Source: Actinomycetospora corticicola (GTDB lineage: Bacteria; Actinomycetota; Actinomycetes; Mycobacteriales; Pseudonocardiaceae). Taken from it: 64,000 nucleotides of DNA. Position 1 is the first letter of the stretch. Each line of letters opens with the position of its first letter. The DNA lies in the NCBI RefSeq assembly GCF_013409505.1, contig NZ_JACCBN010000001.1, forward strand, positions 1,178,001 through 1,242,000. The letters are read 5' to 3'. The translations under genes were made by a program, and so were the position numbers. This document shows positions 43,470 to 52,251 of the stretch, piece after piece. Below the pieces are notes generated by a model. That model did no database searches and was not told the origin of the DNA. It saw only the letters and a program-made list of their open reading frames with translations.

Positions 43470-44936
43470 GTGACCGATCAGGGAGACACCCCGCCCACCG
43501 TCTTCGTGCTGTTCGGCGCGAGCGGAGACCTCGCGGCGCGGCTCGTGCTGCCGGCCTTCTTCCGGCTCGCCCAGGAGAAGCTCCTGCCCGCGCAGTGGCA
43601 GCTGATCGGCAGCGGGCGGCGACAGCTCTCCGACGACGACTTCCGCGACCACGTGCACGAGAAGCTCACCGAGTTCGGGCCGAAGCCCGAGGACGGGCCC
43701 CGCGAGGTCTGGGACGAGTTCGCGTCGCGCCTGCACTTCGCCGGGAACGGCTTCACCGCCGACGACCCCGGCGAGCTCGTCGACAAGGTCGCGCAGGCCG
43801 AGCAGGAGCTCGGTGACGGCGACCCGTCGTCGGTGCAGCGCGTGCACTACCTGGGCCTGCCGCCCACCACCTTCGAGGCCTACACCGAGGCGCTCGCGGC
43901 CCACGACCTCGTCGAGCGCAGCCGCGTGGTCTACGAGAAGCCGTTCGGCACGTCGCTGGAGTCGTTCCGCTCCCTCGACGAGGCGGTCCACCGCGTCTAC
44001 GACGAGTCGGTCATCTACCGGATCGACCACTTCCTCGGGAAGGAGGCGACGCAGCAGCTGCGGGCGCTGCGCTTCGCCAACGGTCTGTTCGGATCGAGCT
44101 GGGACCGCCACCACGTCGCCGCCGTGCAGATCGACGTCCCGGAGACCCTCGACGTCGCCGACCGCGCCGAGTTCTACGACGAGACCGGCGCCGTGCTCGA
44201 CATGCTCGTCACGCACCTGTTCCAGGTCGCCGCCGAGATCGCGATGGAGCCGCCGAAGAGCCTCGCCGCCGACGACATCGCCCAGGCCCGCGCGGACGCG
44301 GTGAAGGCCTTCCGCCCGCTCACCACCGACGACGTGGTGCGCGGCCAGTTCGACGGCTACCGCGACATCGACGAGGTCGCCGACGACTCGGACACCGAGA
44401 CCTTCGTGGCGGCGCGGATGTTCGTCGACACCGACCGGTGGCGCGACGTCCCGTTCCTCATGCGGACCGGGAAGATGATGGCCGAGAGCCACCAGAAGGT
44501 CTCCCTGGTGATGCGCGACCCGCAGGGCGGCCCGTACTGCGCCCCCGACGAGGCCGGGAACCCGGACTGCGCCGACATCCCGCGACGCGGCAACGTCGTC
44601 CGCTTCGACCTCTCCGGCGACGGGGAGCTCGGCATCTCGATGAACATCGAGCTGCCCGGCAGCGCGTCCGCGCTGACCACGCAGTGGACGACGATCTCGC
44701 TGCACGACGTGCACGGCGGCGACCCGTTGCCGCCCTACGTGCGGCTCATCCACGACATCCTGCTCGGCGACCGGACGCTGTTCACCCGGCCCGACGGGCT
44801 CGAGGAGGTCTGGGAGGCCGCCGGGGCCGCCCTCGACGGGTCGGCGGAGATCCGCCCGTACGAGCGCGGCTCCTGGGGCCCGAGCGAGGCCCTGCGCCTG
44901 GCCGAGCCGGTCGGCTGGACGTTAGGCGACCAGTAG
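43470..44936 (+). CDS. zwf: Glucose-6-phosphate 1-dehydrogenase
   Basis: NADP-dependent entry enzyme of the oxidative pentose phosphate pathway (488 aa). Nucleotide-binding GASGDLA is at the N-terminus, the substrate/catalytic motif RIDHFLGKE has His187, and VYEKPFGTS is conserved. It stands alone, without tal, opcA or pgl neighbours. GTG 43470 is chosen because the family opens near the VFVLFGASGDL strand; a longer start at 43434 is possible. Its 3' end overlaps the convergent hypothetical gene by 15 bp. Confidence 0.93.
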   Translation: MTDQGDTPPTVFVLFGASGDLAARLVLPAFFRLAQEKLLPAQWQLIGSGRRQLSDDDFRDHVHEKLTEFGPKPEDGPREVWDEFASRLHFAGNGFTADDPGELVDKVAQAEQELGDGDPSSVQRVHYLGLPPTTFEAYTEALAAHDLVERSRVVYEKPFGTSLESFRSLDEAVHRVYDESVIYRIDHFLGKEATQQLRALRFANGLFGSSWDRHHVAAVQIDVPETLDVADRAEFYDETGAVLDMLVTHLFQVAAEIAMEPPKSLAADDIAQARADAVKAFRPLTTDDVVRGQFDGYRDIDEVADDSDTETFVAARMFVDTDRWRDVPFLMRTGKMMAESHQKVSLVMRDPQGGPYCAPDEAGNPDCADIPRRGNVVRFDLSGDGELGISMNIELPGSASALTTQWTTISLHDVHGGDPLPPYVRLIHDILLGDRTLFTRPDGLEEVWEAAGAALDGSAEIRPYERGSWGPSEALRLAEPVGWTLGDQ

Positions 44937-45251
44937 GGCCGGCCCGGGCCCGTCGTCGGGGTGCAGCCAGCTGCTGACCACCAGGTCGGGCCCGGCGGCG
45001 GGCCACAGCGGAGAGTCCTCCGGGTGGTCGTCGTCGACGATCCGGTGGGCGAGCGCCGTGGCCTCCTCGCGCAGCGTCGTCGACACGGCGCGCGGGTCGA
45101 CGGCGATACCGGTCAGGCCGTTGCTGACGACGTTGACCGCGGCGTCGGAGAGCTCGGGGTAGCGCCCGCTGCGGCGGCGGATCAGCACGAGCGAGCGGGC
45201 CCGCAGGAGCAGGCCGGTCACGGCGTGGTGGTGACGGGTACGGGTGCGCAT
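44922..45251 (-). CDS. Hypothetical protein, 109 aa
   Basis: Not recognised. The N-terminus is basic (MRTRTRHHHAVTGLLLRAR), the middle is mixed alpha/beta, and the end is acidic to hydrophobic. ATG 45251 has GGAGGTGCC directly upstream, a good ribosome site; a longer frame to 45278 does not. It overlaps the zwf 3' end in convergent orientation. Upstream is a gap containing an exact TTCCCGACGACGGGT. Confidence 0.55.
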   Translation of the reverse strand: MRTRTRHHHAVTGLLLRARSLVLIRRRSGRYPELSDAAVNVVSNGLTGIAVDPRAVSTTLREEATALAHRIVDDDHPEDSPLWPAAGPDLVVSSWLHPDDGPGPALLVA

Positions 45252-45541
45252 GGCACCTCCAGGGATGCGGGGGAGCACCCCCAGGGTGCCCGCGGGTCCT
45301 TCCCGACGACGGGTGACGCTGATCGCCTCGCGCGTCGGTGCAGGTCAGGCGCCTGCCGTGGACCCCGGGCCGTGACGACCCCCACCTCCCGGCTCCACCC
45401 GCTTCGACGGCGAGTGCGGCGGAGTGCACTCCGGGTGACACACTCCGCCGCACTCGTGCGCGACGTACCGGCTGCCGCCGAGCCGTCGGTGACGGTGCGC
45501 CAGGTCGCCGCCGACCATCGCCGTGGGCTCGTGGCGCTGCC
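45252..45541. other. 290-bp gap with 15-mer repeat and stem-loop
   Basis: No convincing gene. It holds the exact 15-mer TTCCCGACGACGGGT (45300-45314), the stem-loop at 45411-45456, and presumably the promoter of the hypothetical gene at 44922-45251. Confidence 0.6.
45411..45456. terminator. 16-bp perfect stem-loop downstream of the aminotransferase
   Basis: CGAGTGCGGCGGAGTG (45411-45426) pairs exactly with CACTCCGCCGCACTCG (45441-45456) around 14 nt. It lies 85 bp after the aminotransferase stop, on the transcript running leftward from the nuo operon. Confidence 0.6.
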
Positions 45542-46543
45542 TCACCGCAGGGCGTCCAGCACGAGGTCGACGTCGGCGTCGGTGTTGTGCAGGTGGAAGC
45601 CCACCCGGATGGCGCCCGCACGGGCGGCGCAGCGCACTCCGGCGTCGAGCAGGCGCTGCGGGTCGCCGGGGACGGAGACGATCGGGCTCGGCGACGGCGG
45701 GAGGTCGAGCGCGGTCCGCAGGCGGGTCGCGAGCCCGACGCCGTGGGCGTGCACCGCGGACCGGTCGAGCCCGGCGAGCCACGGCAGGGCGACGGCGGCG
45801 CCGACGAAGGACGACCAGGCGGGGGAGACGTCGAGCCGTCGTGCCGTCCCGGCGAGGCGCAGCGGGAGGCCGTAGACCGTGCTCCACCGGTCCTCGCCCG
45901 CGTACCAGCCCGCCGCGCTCGGCGTGGTCCGCTCGAGGGCCCGCCCGGAGTACGCGGCCCACGCACAGCCGCGCGGGGACAGCAGCCACTTGTAGCCCCC
46001 GGCCACCACCACGTCGGCCCACGACAGGTCCGCCGGCAGCCAGCCCAGCGACTGCGTCGCGTCGAGCACGACGAACGCGCCCGACGCGCGGAGGGCCTCG
46101 AGGTCGACCAGCGCGCCGTCGGCGGACTGGGCCACGCTCACGGCGACGACCTCGTGCTCGGCCGCCCGTGCGCCGACCTCGGCCACCGGAACCTCGGTGA
46201 CCTCGTGTCCGCAGGCCGCGAACGGGAAGCTGACGCTGGTGAACTCGCCGGCGGCGGTGAGCACGCGGGTGCCCGCGGGGAAGGACGCCGCCACCGGTCC
46301 GAGCAGCCCGGAGACGACCGAGCCGACCGCCACGCCCGTCGTCGGGAAGCCGGTGAGCGCGGCGAAGGCCTCGCGCGTGGCGTCGACCGGGGCGTCCATC
46401 GCGGGCGCGGAGACGGCGCCGGTCGCCCAGTCGTCCACCCAGGCGCGGACGGCGTCGACCACGTGCCGCGGCGGAACGCCGACCGAGGGGGTGTTCAGGT
46501 AGCCGGGTCCGACGTCGAACCGGGCGTCGAAGGCGGTGATCAC
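45542..46543 (-). CDS. Class V PLP-dependent aminotransferase family protein
   Basis: Fold-type I PLP enzyme (333 aa) similar to isopenicillin-N epimerase / cysteine desulfurase-like proteins. The PLP lysine is Lys185 in VVAGGYKWLLSPRG; the cofactor-stacking Asp lies in VVLDATQSLGW. It is shorter than full cysteine desulfurases and lacks an obvious catalytic Cys loop, so desulfurase activity is unlikely (inference). It starts at GTG 46543, 55 bp after the nuoN stop, with repeat copy C filling that gap. Confidence 0.83.
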   Translation of the reverse strand: MITAFDARFDVGPGYLNTPSVGVPPRHVVDAVRAWVDDWATGAVSAPAMDAPVDATREAFAALTGFPTTGVAVGSVVSGLLGPVAASFPAGTRVLTAAGEFTSVSFPFAACGHEVTEVPVAEVGARAAEHEVVAVSVAQSADGALVDLEALRASGAFVVLDATQSLGWLPADLSWADVVVAGGYKWLLSPRGCAWAAYSGRALERTTPSAAGWYAGEDRWSTVYGLPLRLAGTARRLDVSPAWSSFVGAAVALPWLAGLDRSAVHAHGVGLATRLRTALDLPPSPSPIVSVPGDPQRLLDAGVRCAARAGAIRVGFHLHNTDADVDLVLDALR

Positions 46544-46555
46544 GGCACCGACGAT

Positions 46556-46601
46556 GTGGCTTTCCTGCCACTGGATGCAAGCAACGACGCTTTCCTGTCA
46601 C
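46556..46601 (-). repeat. Copy C of the GGCAGGAAAGC repeat, at the nuoN stop
   Basis: Minus-strand sequence begins at the nuoN TGA: GTGACAGGAAAGCGTCGTTG, continues CTTGCATCCA, then GTGGCAGGAAAGCCAC. The unit GTGRCAGGAAAGC is thus repeated at a 30-bp spacing. It fills the nuoN-aminotransferase gap. Confidence 0.8.
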
Positions 46602-48022
46602 AGGGGGACGAGCGCGAGCGCCGCCGATCCCACGACCGATCCCACGGCGAGCACGACCGCCACCACCCGCGCCCGCGGCGCCACCGGGTCGCGCAGCACC
46701 GGGTCGCCCGCGGAGAAGACCGGGGCGATCCAGCGCAGGTAGTAGAAGAGGCTCGCGATCGAGTTCAGCACCACCACGACGGCGAGCCACGCCGCCCCGC
46801 TGTCGAGGGCCGCGGCGAGCACGCCGAGCTTGCCGGCGAAGACGACGGTCGGCGGGGTCCCCACGAGGCCGAGCAACCCGGCCGCCAGGGCCACCGCGAG
46901 CGCCGGGTGCCGACGGGCCAGTCCACGCTGCTCGCCGATCTCGACGGCGTGCGGGCGGGCGGCGAGGACGGCGAAGGCGACGAGGTTGGTGACGGTGTAC
47001 GCGGCGAGGTAGCCGAGCAGGGTCGGCAGCGCGAGCACGGTGTCCCGCGCCACCGCGACCGGCACCAGGAGGTACCCGACCTGGCTCACCGTCGAGTAGG
47101 CCAGCAACCGGCGCAGGGAGGTCTGGGCGAACGCCGCGAGGTTGCCCAGGGTCATGGACGCGACGGCGAGGATCGCGACGACGAGCGGCGTCGGCACGCC
47201 CGGGACGGCGAGCGTCAGCCGCCACACGGCCACGAGCGCGCCGATCTTGGCGGTGGTGGTGAGCACGGCGCCCGTGACCGGGGCGGTGCCGTCCACGGCG
47301 TCCGGCACCCAGAAGTGCGCCGGGACGGCGCCCGCCGCCATCAGCAGCCCCGCCAGGACCAGGATCATCCCGACGGCGGGTGCGGGTCCGGTCAGCCCCG
47401 CGAGGGCCGGGTAGGCGGTGGCCCCGGCGAGCCCGAGCAGCAGTGTCGTGCCGGTGAGGGCGAGCAGCCCGAAGAGCGCCGAGGACAGGAAGTACTTCAG
47501 CGCCGCCTCGGTGGCGCGCCCGTCCCGTCCGAGGCCGGCCAGGGCGGCGAGCGGCAGGCCGGCGAGCAGGATCGCGGCGGCGAGCAGGAGCAGGTCGGTC
47601 GCGCCGCCGAGCAGCATCGCGCCGACCGCCGAGAGCTGGAGCAGGACGGCGAACGCGGTGTCGACCCGGGCCGTCGTCGGGGAGTCCGCGGTCAGCGGTG
47701 GCCCACCGCTGCCGCTCGACGTCAGCCGTGGCCCACCGCTGACGTCCGGGCGGTCCCCGGCGAGCACCAGCGTCACCACGACGGCACCGGCCACGACGAC
47801 GCGCACCACCGTGGTGGCCGCGTCCACCAGGTACGTGCCGTCGAAGGCGGCTCCCCGGGGACCGACGAGCGCGACCACGACGGCGGCCAGCGCGAACAGC
47901 ACCCCGATCCCGCGGACCGCGCCCTCCCGGCCGGGCGGCAGCCACGTCCCGACGGCGAGCCCCAGCACCGCCCCGAGCGCGACCAGCGCCTCCGGGGCGA
48001 GCGCGAGCAGGTCGGCGGTCAC
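46598..48022 (-). CDS. nuoN: NADH-quinone oxidoreductase subunit N-like (complex I membrane arm)
   Basis: Antiporter-like membrane subunit (474 aa, about 13-14 hydrophobic segments). PAHFWVPDAVDGTAPVTGAVLTT, read as AHFWVPDAVDG, is the proton_antipo_M signature with its conserved Lys partner in TTTAKIGAL; SLRRLLAYSTVSQVGYLL is also canonical. An extra polar insert (RPDVSGGPRLTSSGSGGPPL) near residues 93-112 is encoded by a tandem palindromic repeat. The GTG start overlaps the nuoM stop; the stop merges with repeat copy C. Last gene of the operon. Confidence 0.9.
   Translation of the reverse strand: MTADLLALAPEALVALGAVLGLAVGTWLPPGREGAVRGIGVLFALAAVVVALVGPRGAAFDGTYLVDAATTVVRVVVAGAVVVTLVLAGDRPDVSGGPRLTSSGSGGPPLTADSPTTARVDTAFAVLLQLSAVGAMLLGGATDLLLLAAAILLAGLPLAALAGLGRDGRATEAALKYFLSSALFGLLALTGTTLLLGLAGATAYPALAGLTGPAPAVGMILVLAGLLMAAGAVPAHFWVPDAVDGTAPVTGAVLTTTAKIGALVAVWRLTLAVPGVPTPLVVAILAVASMTLGNLAAFAQTSLRRLLAYSTVSQVGYLLVPVAVARDTVLALPTLLGYLAAYTVTNLVAFAVLAARPHAVEIGEQRGLARRHPALAVALAAGLLGLVGTPPTVVFAGKLGVLAAALDSGAAWLAVVVVLNSIASLFYYLRWIAPVFSAGDPVLRDPVAPRARVVAVVLAVGSVVGSAALALVPL
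47691..47743 (-). repeat. Tandem palindrome GTCAGCSGTGGCCCACCGCTG inside nuoN
   Basis: Two copies 30 bp apart (47691-47711 and 47721-47743); each is nearly self-complementary, with arms CAGCGGTGG/CCACCGCTG. They encode a polar loop insert in NuoN between hydrophobic segments. The unit differs from the GGCAGGAAAGC family. Confidence 0.65.
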
Positions 48023-49590
48023 CGTGACACCAGGTCCACCACGGTCGCGGCGGCCGGGGCGATCGTGGAGGTCACCAGCGCGGGCGCGAGCCCGATCGCG
48101 AGGGAGCCGGCGAGGAGCAGGCCGACCGCGGCGGTCTGGGTGACCCGCAGGTCGGGGGAGGCGGGACGGCGGAACGTCCCGGTGCGCGGCGGGGTCCGGT
48201 CGGCGGCGCGGGGGAGGTGCCGGTCGCCCAGCAGCATCGACTGCAGGGCCCGCACGAACAGCGCGGCGGTCACGGCCAGGCCGAGGGCGGCCAGCGCCGC
48301 GGCGACGGGGACGGCGGGCAGCGATCCCGCGATCATCGAGAACTCGGCCACGAACCCCGACAGCCCGGGGAGTCCCAGCGAGGCGAAGGCCGCCACCGCG
48401 AACGTCCACGAGAAGCGCGGCATCGGGCCGGCGATCCCCGACCACGCGGCGATGTCGGAGGTCCCGCCCCGCTCCCGCAGCACGCCGGCCAGCAGGAACA
48501 GCGCTGCGGTGACGAGCCCGTGCGAGACCATCTGCACCGTCGCCCCCGTGACGGCGAGGCCCCGGGCCTCCGGACCCGCCGTCAGGAACCCCGCGGCGCC
48601 GAGCGCGAGCAGGACGTAGCCCATGTGGTTCACCGACGTGTAGGCGACCATCCGCTTGAGGTCGCGCTGCGCGAGCGCCACCAGCGCCCCCCACAGGACC
48701 GACACCACGCCGAGGACCACGGCGATGAGCGCGACCGAGCGCCACGGGCCGGGCAGCAGCGGCAGCGCGATCCGGAGGAATCCGTAGGTGCCCATCTTCA
48801 GCAGCACGGCCGCGAGGATCGCGGAGCCGCCGGCCGGGGCGTCGGTGTGCGCGGGCGGCAGCCAGGTGTGCACCGGCCAGACCGGGGTCTTGATCGCGAG
48901 CCCGATCCCGATCGCGACCAGGGCGAGGGTCCCGGCCACGCCGCCGAGGGGGCGGGCGGCCAGCGTCGGGATGTCGAAGGTGAGCTGCGGCCCGGACACG
49001 GCGAGCGCGAGGAAGCCGAGCAGCATGACCAGCGACCCGACGAACGTGTAGAGGAAGAACTGGAGCGCCGACCGGGCCGCCGTCGAGGTTCCGGCTCCGC
49101 TGCGCTGCGCGTCCTGCGCCCCCGACCCCCACCCGGCGATCACGAAGTACATCAGCACGATCGCGACGTCGAAGAAGACGAAGAACAGCACGAGGTCGAG
49201 GGCGACGAACACGCCGATCGACACGGCCTCGAGCCCGAGGAAGAGCAGCACGTAGCCGCGGGTCCGGCGCGGATCGGTGTCGCCGTCCTGGGCCGGGTCG
49301 GCGCGCAGCGAGTACAGCGCGACGGCGAGGAACACCAGCGCCGTCATCCCCACCAGCGGCGCGGACAGTCCGTCGAGCCCGACGTGGTAGCCGACCCCGA
49401 ACGCCGGGATCCACGGCACCACCACCTCGTGCGCGTAGCCGACCCCCACCCCCGCCCACGCGATGCCCGCGAGCACCACCTCGAGCAGGGCGAGCACCGT
49501 CCACGCGCCGAGCAGCACCTCCCGGCGCGTCACCGGTACGAGCAGCAGCGCCACCACCAGCGGCGCGACCCACATCGCCGTCAGCATCAC
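48019..49590 (-). CDS. nuoM: NADH-quinone oxidoreductase subunit M-like
   Basis: Antiporter-like membrane subunit (523 aa). The helix with the key carboxylate reads VLFFVFFDVAIVLMYF: Asp141 stands where NuoM normally has Glu (Glu144 in E. coli). The proton-channel AIKTPVWPVHTWLPPAHTDAP is conserved, as is LKRMVAYTSVNHMGY. The N-terminus is GTG 49590, overlapping the nuoL stop; the 3' end overlaps nuoN. The substitution keeps the charge, so proton pumping may persist. Confidence 0.9.
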   Translation of the reverse strand: MMLTAMWVAPLVVALLLVPVTRREVLLGAWTVLALLEVVLAGIAWAGVGVGYAHEVVVPWIPAFGVGYHVGLDGLSAPLVGMTALVFLAVALYSLRADPAQDGDTDPRRTRGYVLLFLGLEAVSIGVFVALDLVLFFVFFDVAIVLMYFVIAGWGSGAQDAQRSGAGTSTAARSALQFFLYTFVGSLVMLLGFLALAVSGPQLTFDIPTLAARPLGGVAGTLALVAIGIGLAIKTPVWPVHTWLPPAHTDAPAGGSAILAAVLLKMGTYGFLRIALPLLPGPWRSVALIAVVLGVVSVLWGALVALAQRDLKRMVAYTSVNHMGYVLLALGAAGFLTAGPEARGLAVTGATVQMVSHGLVTAALFLLAGVLRERGGTSDIAAWSGIAGPMPRFSWTFAVAAFASLGLPGLSGFVAEFSMIAGSLPAVPVAAALAALGLAVTAALFVRALQSMLLGDRHLPRAADRTPPRTGTFRRPASPDLRVTQTAAVGLLLAGSLAIGLAPALVTSTIAPAAATVVDLVSR

Positions 49591-51461
49591 CGCACCCCCG
49601 CCGTCACCACGACCACCGCCACCCCCGCCAGCACGCCGATCGCGATCACCCCCTGCGCGTAGTACTGGTGCTGCTGTCCGGTCTGCGGGCGCCGCGCCAG
49701 GTCACCGAGGCGCCGGACCCCGGCGGCCAGCCGGTCGATCGCCCCCGCGAGCGGCCGCTCGCCGTACCGGTCCACGCCCCGCGCGAGGGTCGGAACCGTC
49801 GCCGCGGCCCGGGGCACGGCCCGGCCGAGCGTCGCGTCGGCCCGGTCGAGCAGGCGCGCCAGCGCGAGGACGGGTGTCCCGACGACGGGTCCGACCAGCG
49901 CCTCGAGCCCCAGCCAGCCGCGCGCGGTGGCGGCCGCCCGACCCCACGCCGACGAGCGCAGCCGCACCGGCCGGCTGTGCAGCACCCAGGTGGCGGCGGC
50001 CGCGAGCAGCACCACCACCCCCGTCGTCACGAGCTCGCCCGGGTCGGCGCCGGGGACGAGGCCGACCGCCACCGCGACGCCGCCGAGGGCCACGGCGGGC
50101 ACCGCGAGCACGGCGAGGGCGACGGTGATCGCGACCGGCACGTGGCGCCGGGGGCGGTCCCCGTCGGTGCCGCGCCGGATCGACGGCGAGCGCACCGGCC
50201 GCCACACGAACCAGGCGGCGCGCGTGGCCGAGACCGCGGAGAGGACCGTGGCGAGCAGGGCGGCGACGGTGAGCCCGCCGTCGCCGAGCGGGATCCCGGT
50301 GAGGACGGCGTCCTTGGTCCACCACAGCGAGAGCGGGGGCACGCCGGCGAGGGCGACCGCGCCGAGGGTGAACGGCACGCCGACCGCCGGGTGGCGCCGG
50401 GCCGCGCCGCGCAGCGCGGGCAGGGCCCGGGTACGGAGGAGGGCGAGCCACCCGCCCGCGGCGAGGAAGAGGAGCGCCTTGACCGCGGCGTGGGCGACGA
50501 GCAGGCCCGCCGCCCCGGCGGACGCGCCGACCCCGGCGCCCAGCACCATCAGGCCCACCTGCGAGCAGGTCGAGGCGGCGAGCAGCTGCTTGAGGTCGCG
50601 CTGCACGCAGGCGACCACGCCGAGGACCACCGCGGTGAGGCCGCCGACCCAGGCGACGGTGCCGGCGGCCCAGCCGGTCGCGGCGAGCAGCGGCGCGGAC
50701 CGCAGGAGCAGCACGGCCCCGGCGGCGACCATGGTGGCCGAGTGCAGCAGGGCCGACACCGGGCTCGGCCCGATCATCGCCCCGGAGAGCCAGCCGGAGA
50801 ACGGCAGCTGGGCGGACTTGCCGAGCGCGGCGACCACCAGCCCGGCCGCGACCGGTGAGCTCCACGCCGGGTCGGCGTCGCCGAGGGCGGCGAACGAGAG
50901 GCCGGGCACCCCGGCCGCGAGGGCCGCGCCGGTGGCGACGTAGAGCCCGACGTCGGCCGTCCTCGTCGTCAGGAAGGCCCGGCCCGCGGCGGGGCCGACC
51001 GCCGGGTCGCGGCGGTCGAAGGCGATGAGCGCCCAGCTCGCCGCGCCCATGACCTCCCACGGGGCGAGCAGCGCGGGCAGCGTCGCGGCGGTGACGGTCG
51101 CGAGCATCGCGCCCAGGAAGACCAGCACCATCCCCACGAAACGACCGCGCCGGAGCCGTTCCTCACCGGCCGCGGCGAGCAGCACGAGGGCGCCGATCAC
51201 CGCCACCGTCACGGCGAGGACGGCGCCGAGGCCGTCGACGGCGTAGGTGAACGTGATCCCGGGGACGAGCGGGACGACCAGGGCGGGGGTCATGACGGCC
51301 GGCCGGGAGGCGGCGAGCTCCACCGCGAGGACCGCGGTCACCACCGCCGCGACGCCCCCGGCCGCGACGACGGGCGCCCCCGTGGCGCGGGGGAACGCGG
51401 TGACCAGCAGCAGCCCGGCGAGGATCGGGACGGCGAGCAGCAGCGCCAGCAGGAGGCTCAT
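49587..51461 (-). CDS. nuoL: NADH-quinone oxidoreductase subunit L-like
   Basis: Largest antiporter-like subunit (624 aa). Conserved carboxylate region PWEVMGAASWALIAFD keeps the Trp-Glu pair, unlike NuoM here. PSPVSALLHSATMVAAG and DLKQLLAASTCSQVG are canonical. The C-terminal part has a long amphipathic stretch and a final transmembrane segment (QTGQQHQYYAQGVIA), as in the lateral helix of NuoL. ATG 51461 overlaps the nuoK stop by 4 bp. Confidence 0.9.
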   Translation of the reverse strand: MSLLLALLLAVPILAGLLLVTAFPRATGAPVVAAGGVAAVVTAVLAVELAASRPAVMTPALVVPLVPGITFTYAVDGLGAVLAVTVAVIGALVLLAAAGEERLRRGRFVGMVLVFLGAMLATVTAATLPALLAPWEVMGAASWALIAFDRRDPAVGPAAGRAFLTTRTADVGLYVATGAALAAGVPGLSFAALGDADPAWSSPVAAGLVVAALGKSAQLPFSGWLSGAMIGPSPVSALLHSATMVAAGAVLLLRSAPLLAATGWAAGTVAWVGGLTAVVLGVVACVQRDLKQLLAASTCSQVGLMVLGAGVGASAGAAGLLVAHAAVKALLFLAAGGWLALLRTRALPALRGAARRHPAVGVPFTLGAVALAGVPPLSLWWTKDAVLTGIPLGDGGLTVAALLATVLSAVSATRAAWFVWRPVRSPSIRRGTDGDRPRRHVPVAITVALAVLAVPAVALGGVAVAVGLVPGADPGELVTTGVVVLLAAAATWVLHSRPVRLRSSAWGRAAATARGWLGLEALVGPVVGTPVLALARLLDRADATLGRAVPRAAATVPTLARGVDRYGERPLAGAIDRLAAGVRRLGDLARRPQTGQQHQYYAQGVIAIGVLAGVAVVVVTAGVR

Positions 51462-51769
51462 CCGGCGAGCTCCCCGGCGTCGTCGGTGAGGTCGACCTGC
51501 CGCGCGCGGTAGATCGCGAGGGCCACGGCGAACCCCATCGCCATCTCCACGGCCATGACGGTCACGAGCACCACGACCAGCACGCTCGCCGCGACCGGCT
51601 GCCCACCGGCCCACCAGAACGCGCCCGCGCCGAGGATCAGGCCGTTCACCACGAGCTCCAACCCCATCATGATCATCACGATCGACTGCTGGGACAGCGC
51701 GCCGTAGAGCCCGGTGGCCACCAGCGCGGCGGCCGCGGTGAGCGCGAGGCGCAGGACGAGCTCGGTCAC
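51458..51769 (-). CDS. nuoK: NADH-quinone oxidoreductase subunit K-like
   Basis: Three-helix membrane subunit (103 aa). The proton-path Glu is kept in VMIMMGLELVVNGLIL, and AVEMAMGFAVALAIYR matches helix 3 with its second Glu. GTG 51769 overlaps nuoJ; the 3' end overlaps nuoL. Confidence 0.9.
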   Translation of the reverse strand: MTELVLRLALTAAAALVATGLYGALSQQSIVMIMMGLELVVNGLILGAGAFWWAGGQPVAASVLVVVLVTVMAVEMAMGFAVALAIYRARQVDLTDDAGELAG

Positions 51770-52251
51770 CGTCGACTCACCGCCACGGCCACGGTCCCGA
51801 CGATCGTGGCCAGCAGCGCGAGCCCGAGCGTCATCATCGTCAGCATCTGCCCGCCCATGAGCGCGTCGCCGAGGGCGGCCGTGGGGTCCGGACCCGGGGC
51901 AGGACCCGACGTCGGGAAGGGGACCAGCCACACCCCGGCAGTGAGGAGCCCGAAGACGACGAGCGCGATCGCCCAGGAGCCGCGCCGGTTGTGGACCATC
52001 GTCATCGGCATCAGCCCCGCCGGGTTCATCATCAGCATGACCATGAAGACGACCATGATCATCATCTCGGTCGTCATCATGAGGATGACGACCGTGCCGA
52101 GGTAGCCGAGCCCGAACGCGATCAGCACGACCGCCACCGCGACGAACGAGGCCAGGAGCAGGAACGTCGCCCGGGCCATCGAGTCCACCGTGAACACCAG
52201 GAGCCCGGTGATCACCGCGACCGCGCCGAGGGCGCTCACCAGCGCGATCAC
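51766..52251 (-). CDS. nuoJ: NADH-quinone oxidoreductase subunit J-like
   Basis: Five-helix membrane subunit (161 aa). Helix 3, the site of the pi-bulge in complex I, is here unusually Met-rich (GTVVILMMTTEMMIMVVFMVMLMM region), a divergence from standard NuoJ. GTG 52251 overlaps nuoH. Met-rich membrane segments sometimes contact Cu(I), and this operon begins with copA; that connection is speculative. Confidence 0.83.
   Translation of the reverse strand: MIALVSALGAVAVITGLLVFTVDSMARATFLLLASFVAVAVVLIAFGLGYLGTVVILMMTTEMMIMVVFMVMLMMNPAGLMPMTMVHNRRGSWAIALVVFGLLTAGVWLVPFPTSGPAPGPDPTAALGDALMGGQMLTMMTLGLALLATIVGTVAVAVSRR

Noticed and set aside
45338..48619. Long plus-strand open frame opposite the nuo genes
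   Set aside because: Low-complexity Arg/Gly/Glu/Asp composition typical of antisense frames; the minus strand encodes recognisable NuoN, NuoM and an aminotransferase.
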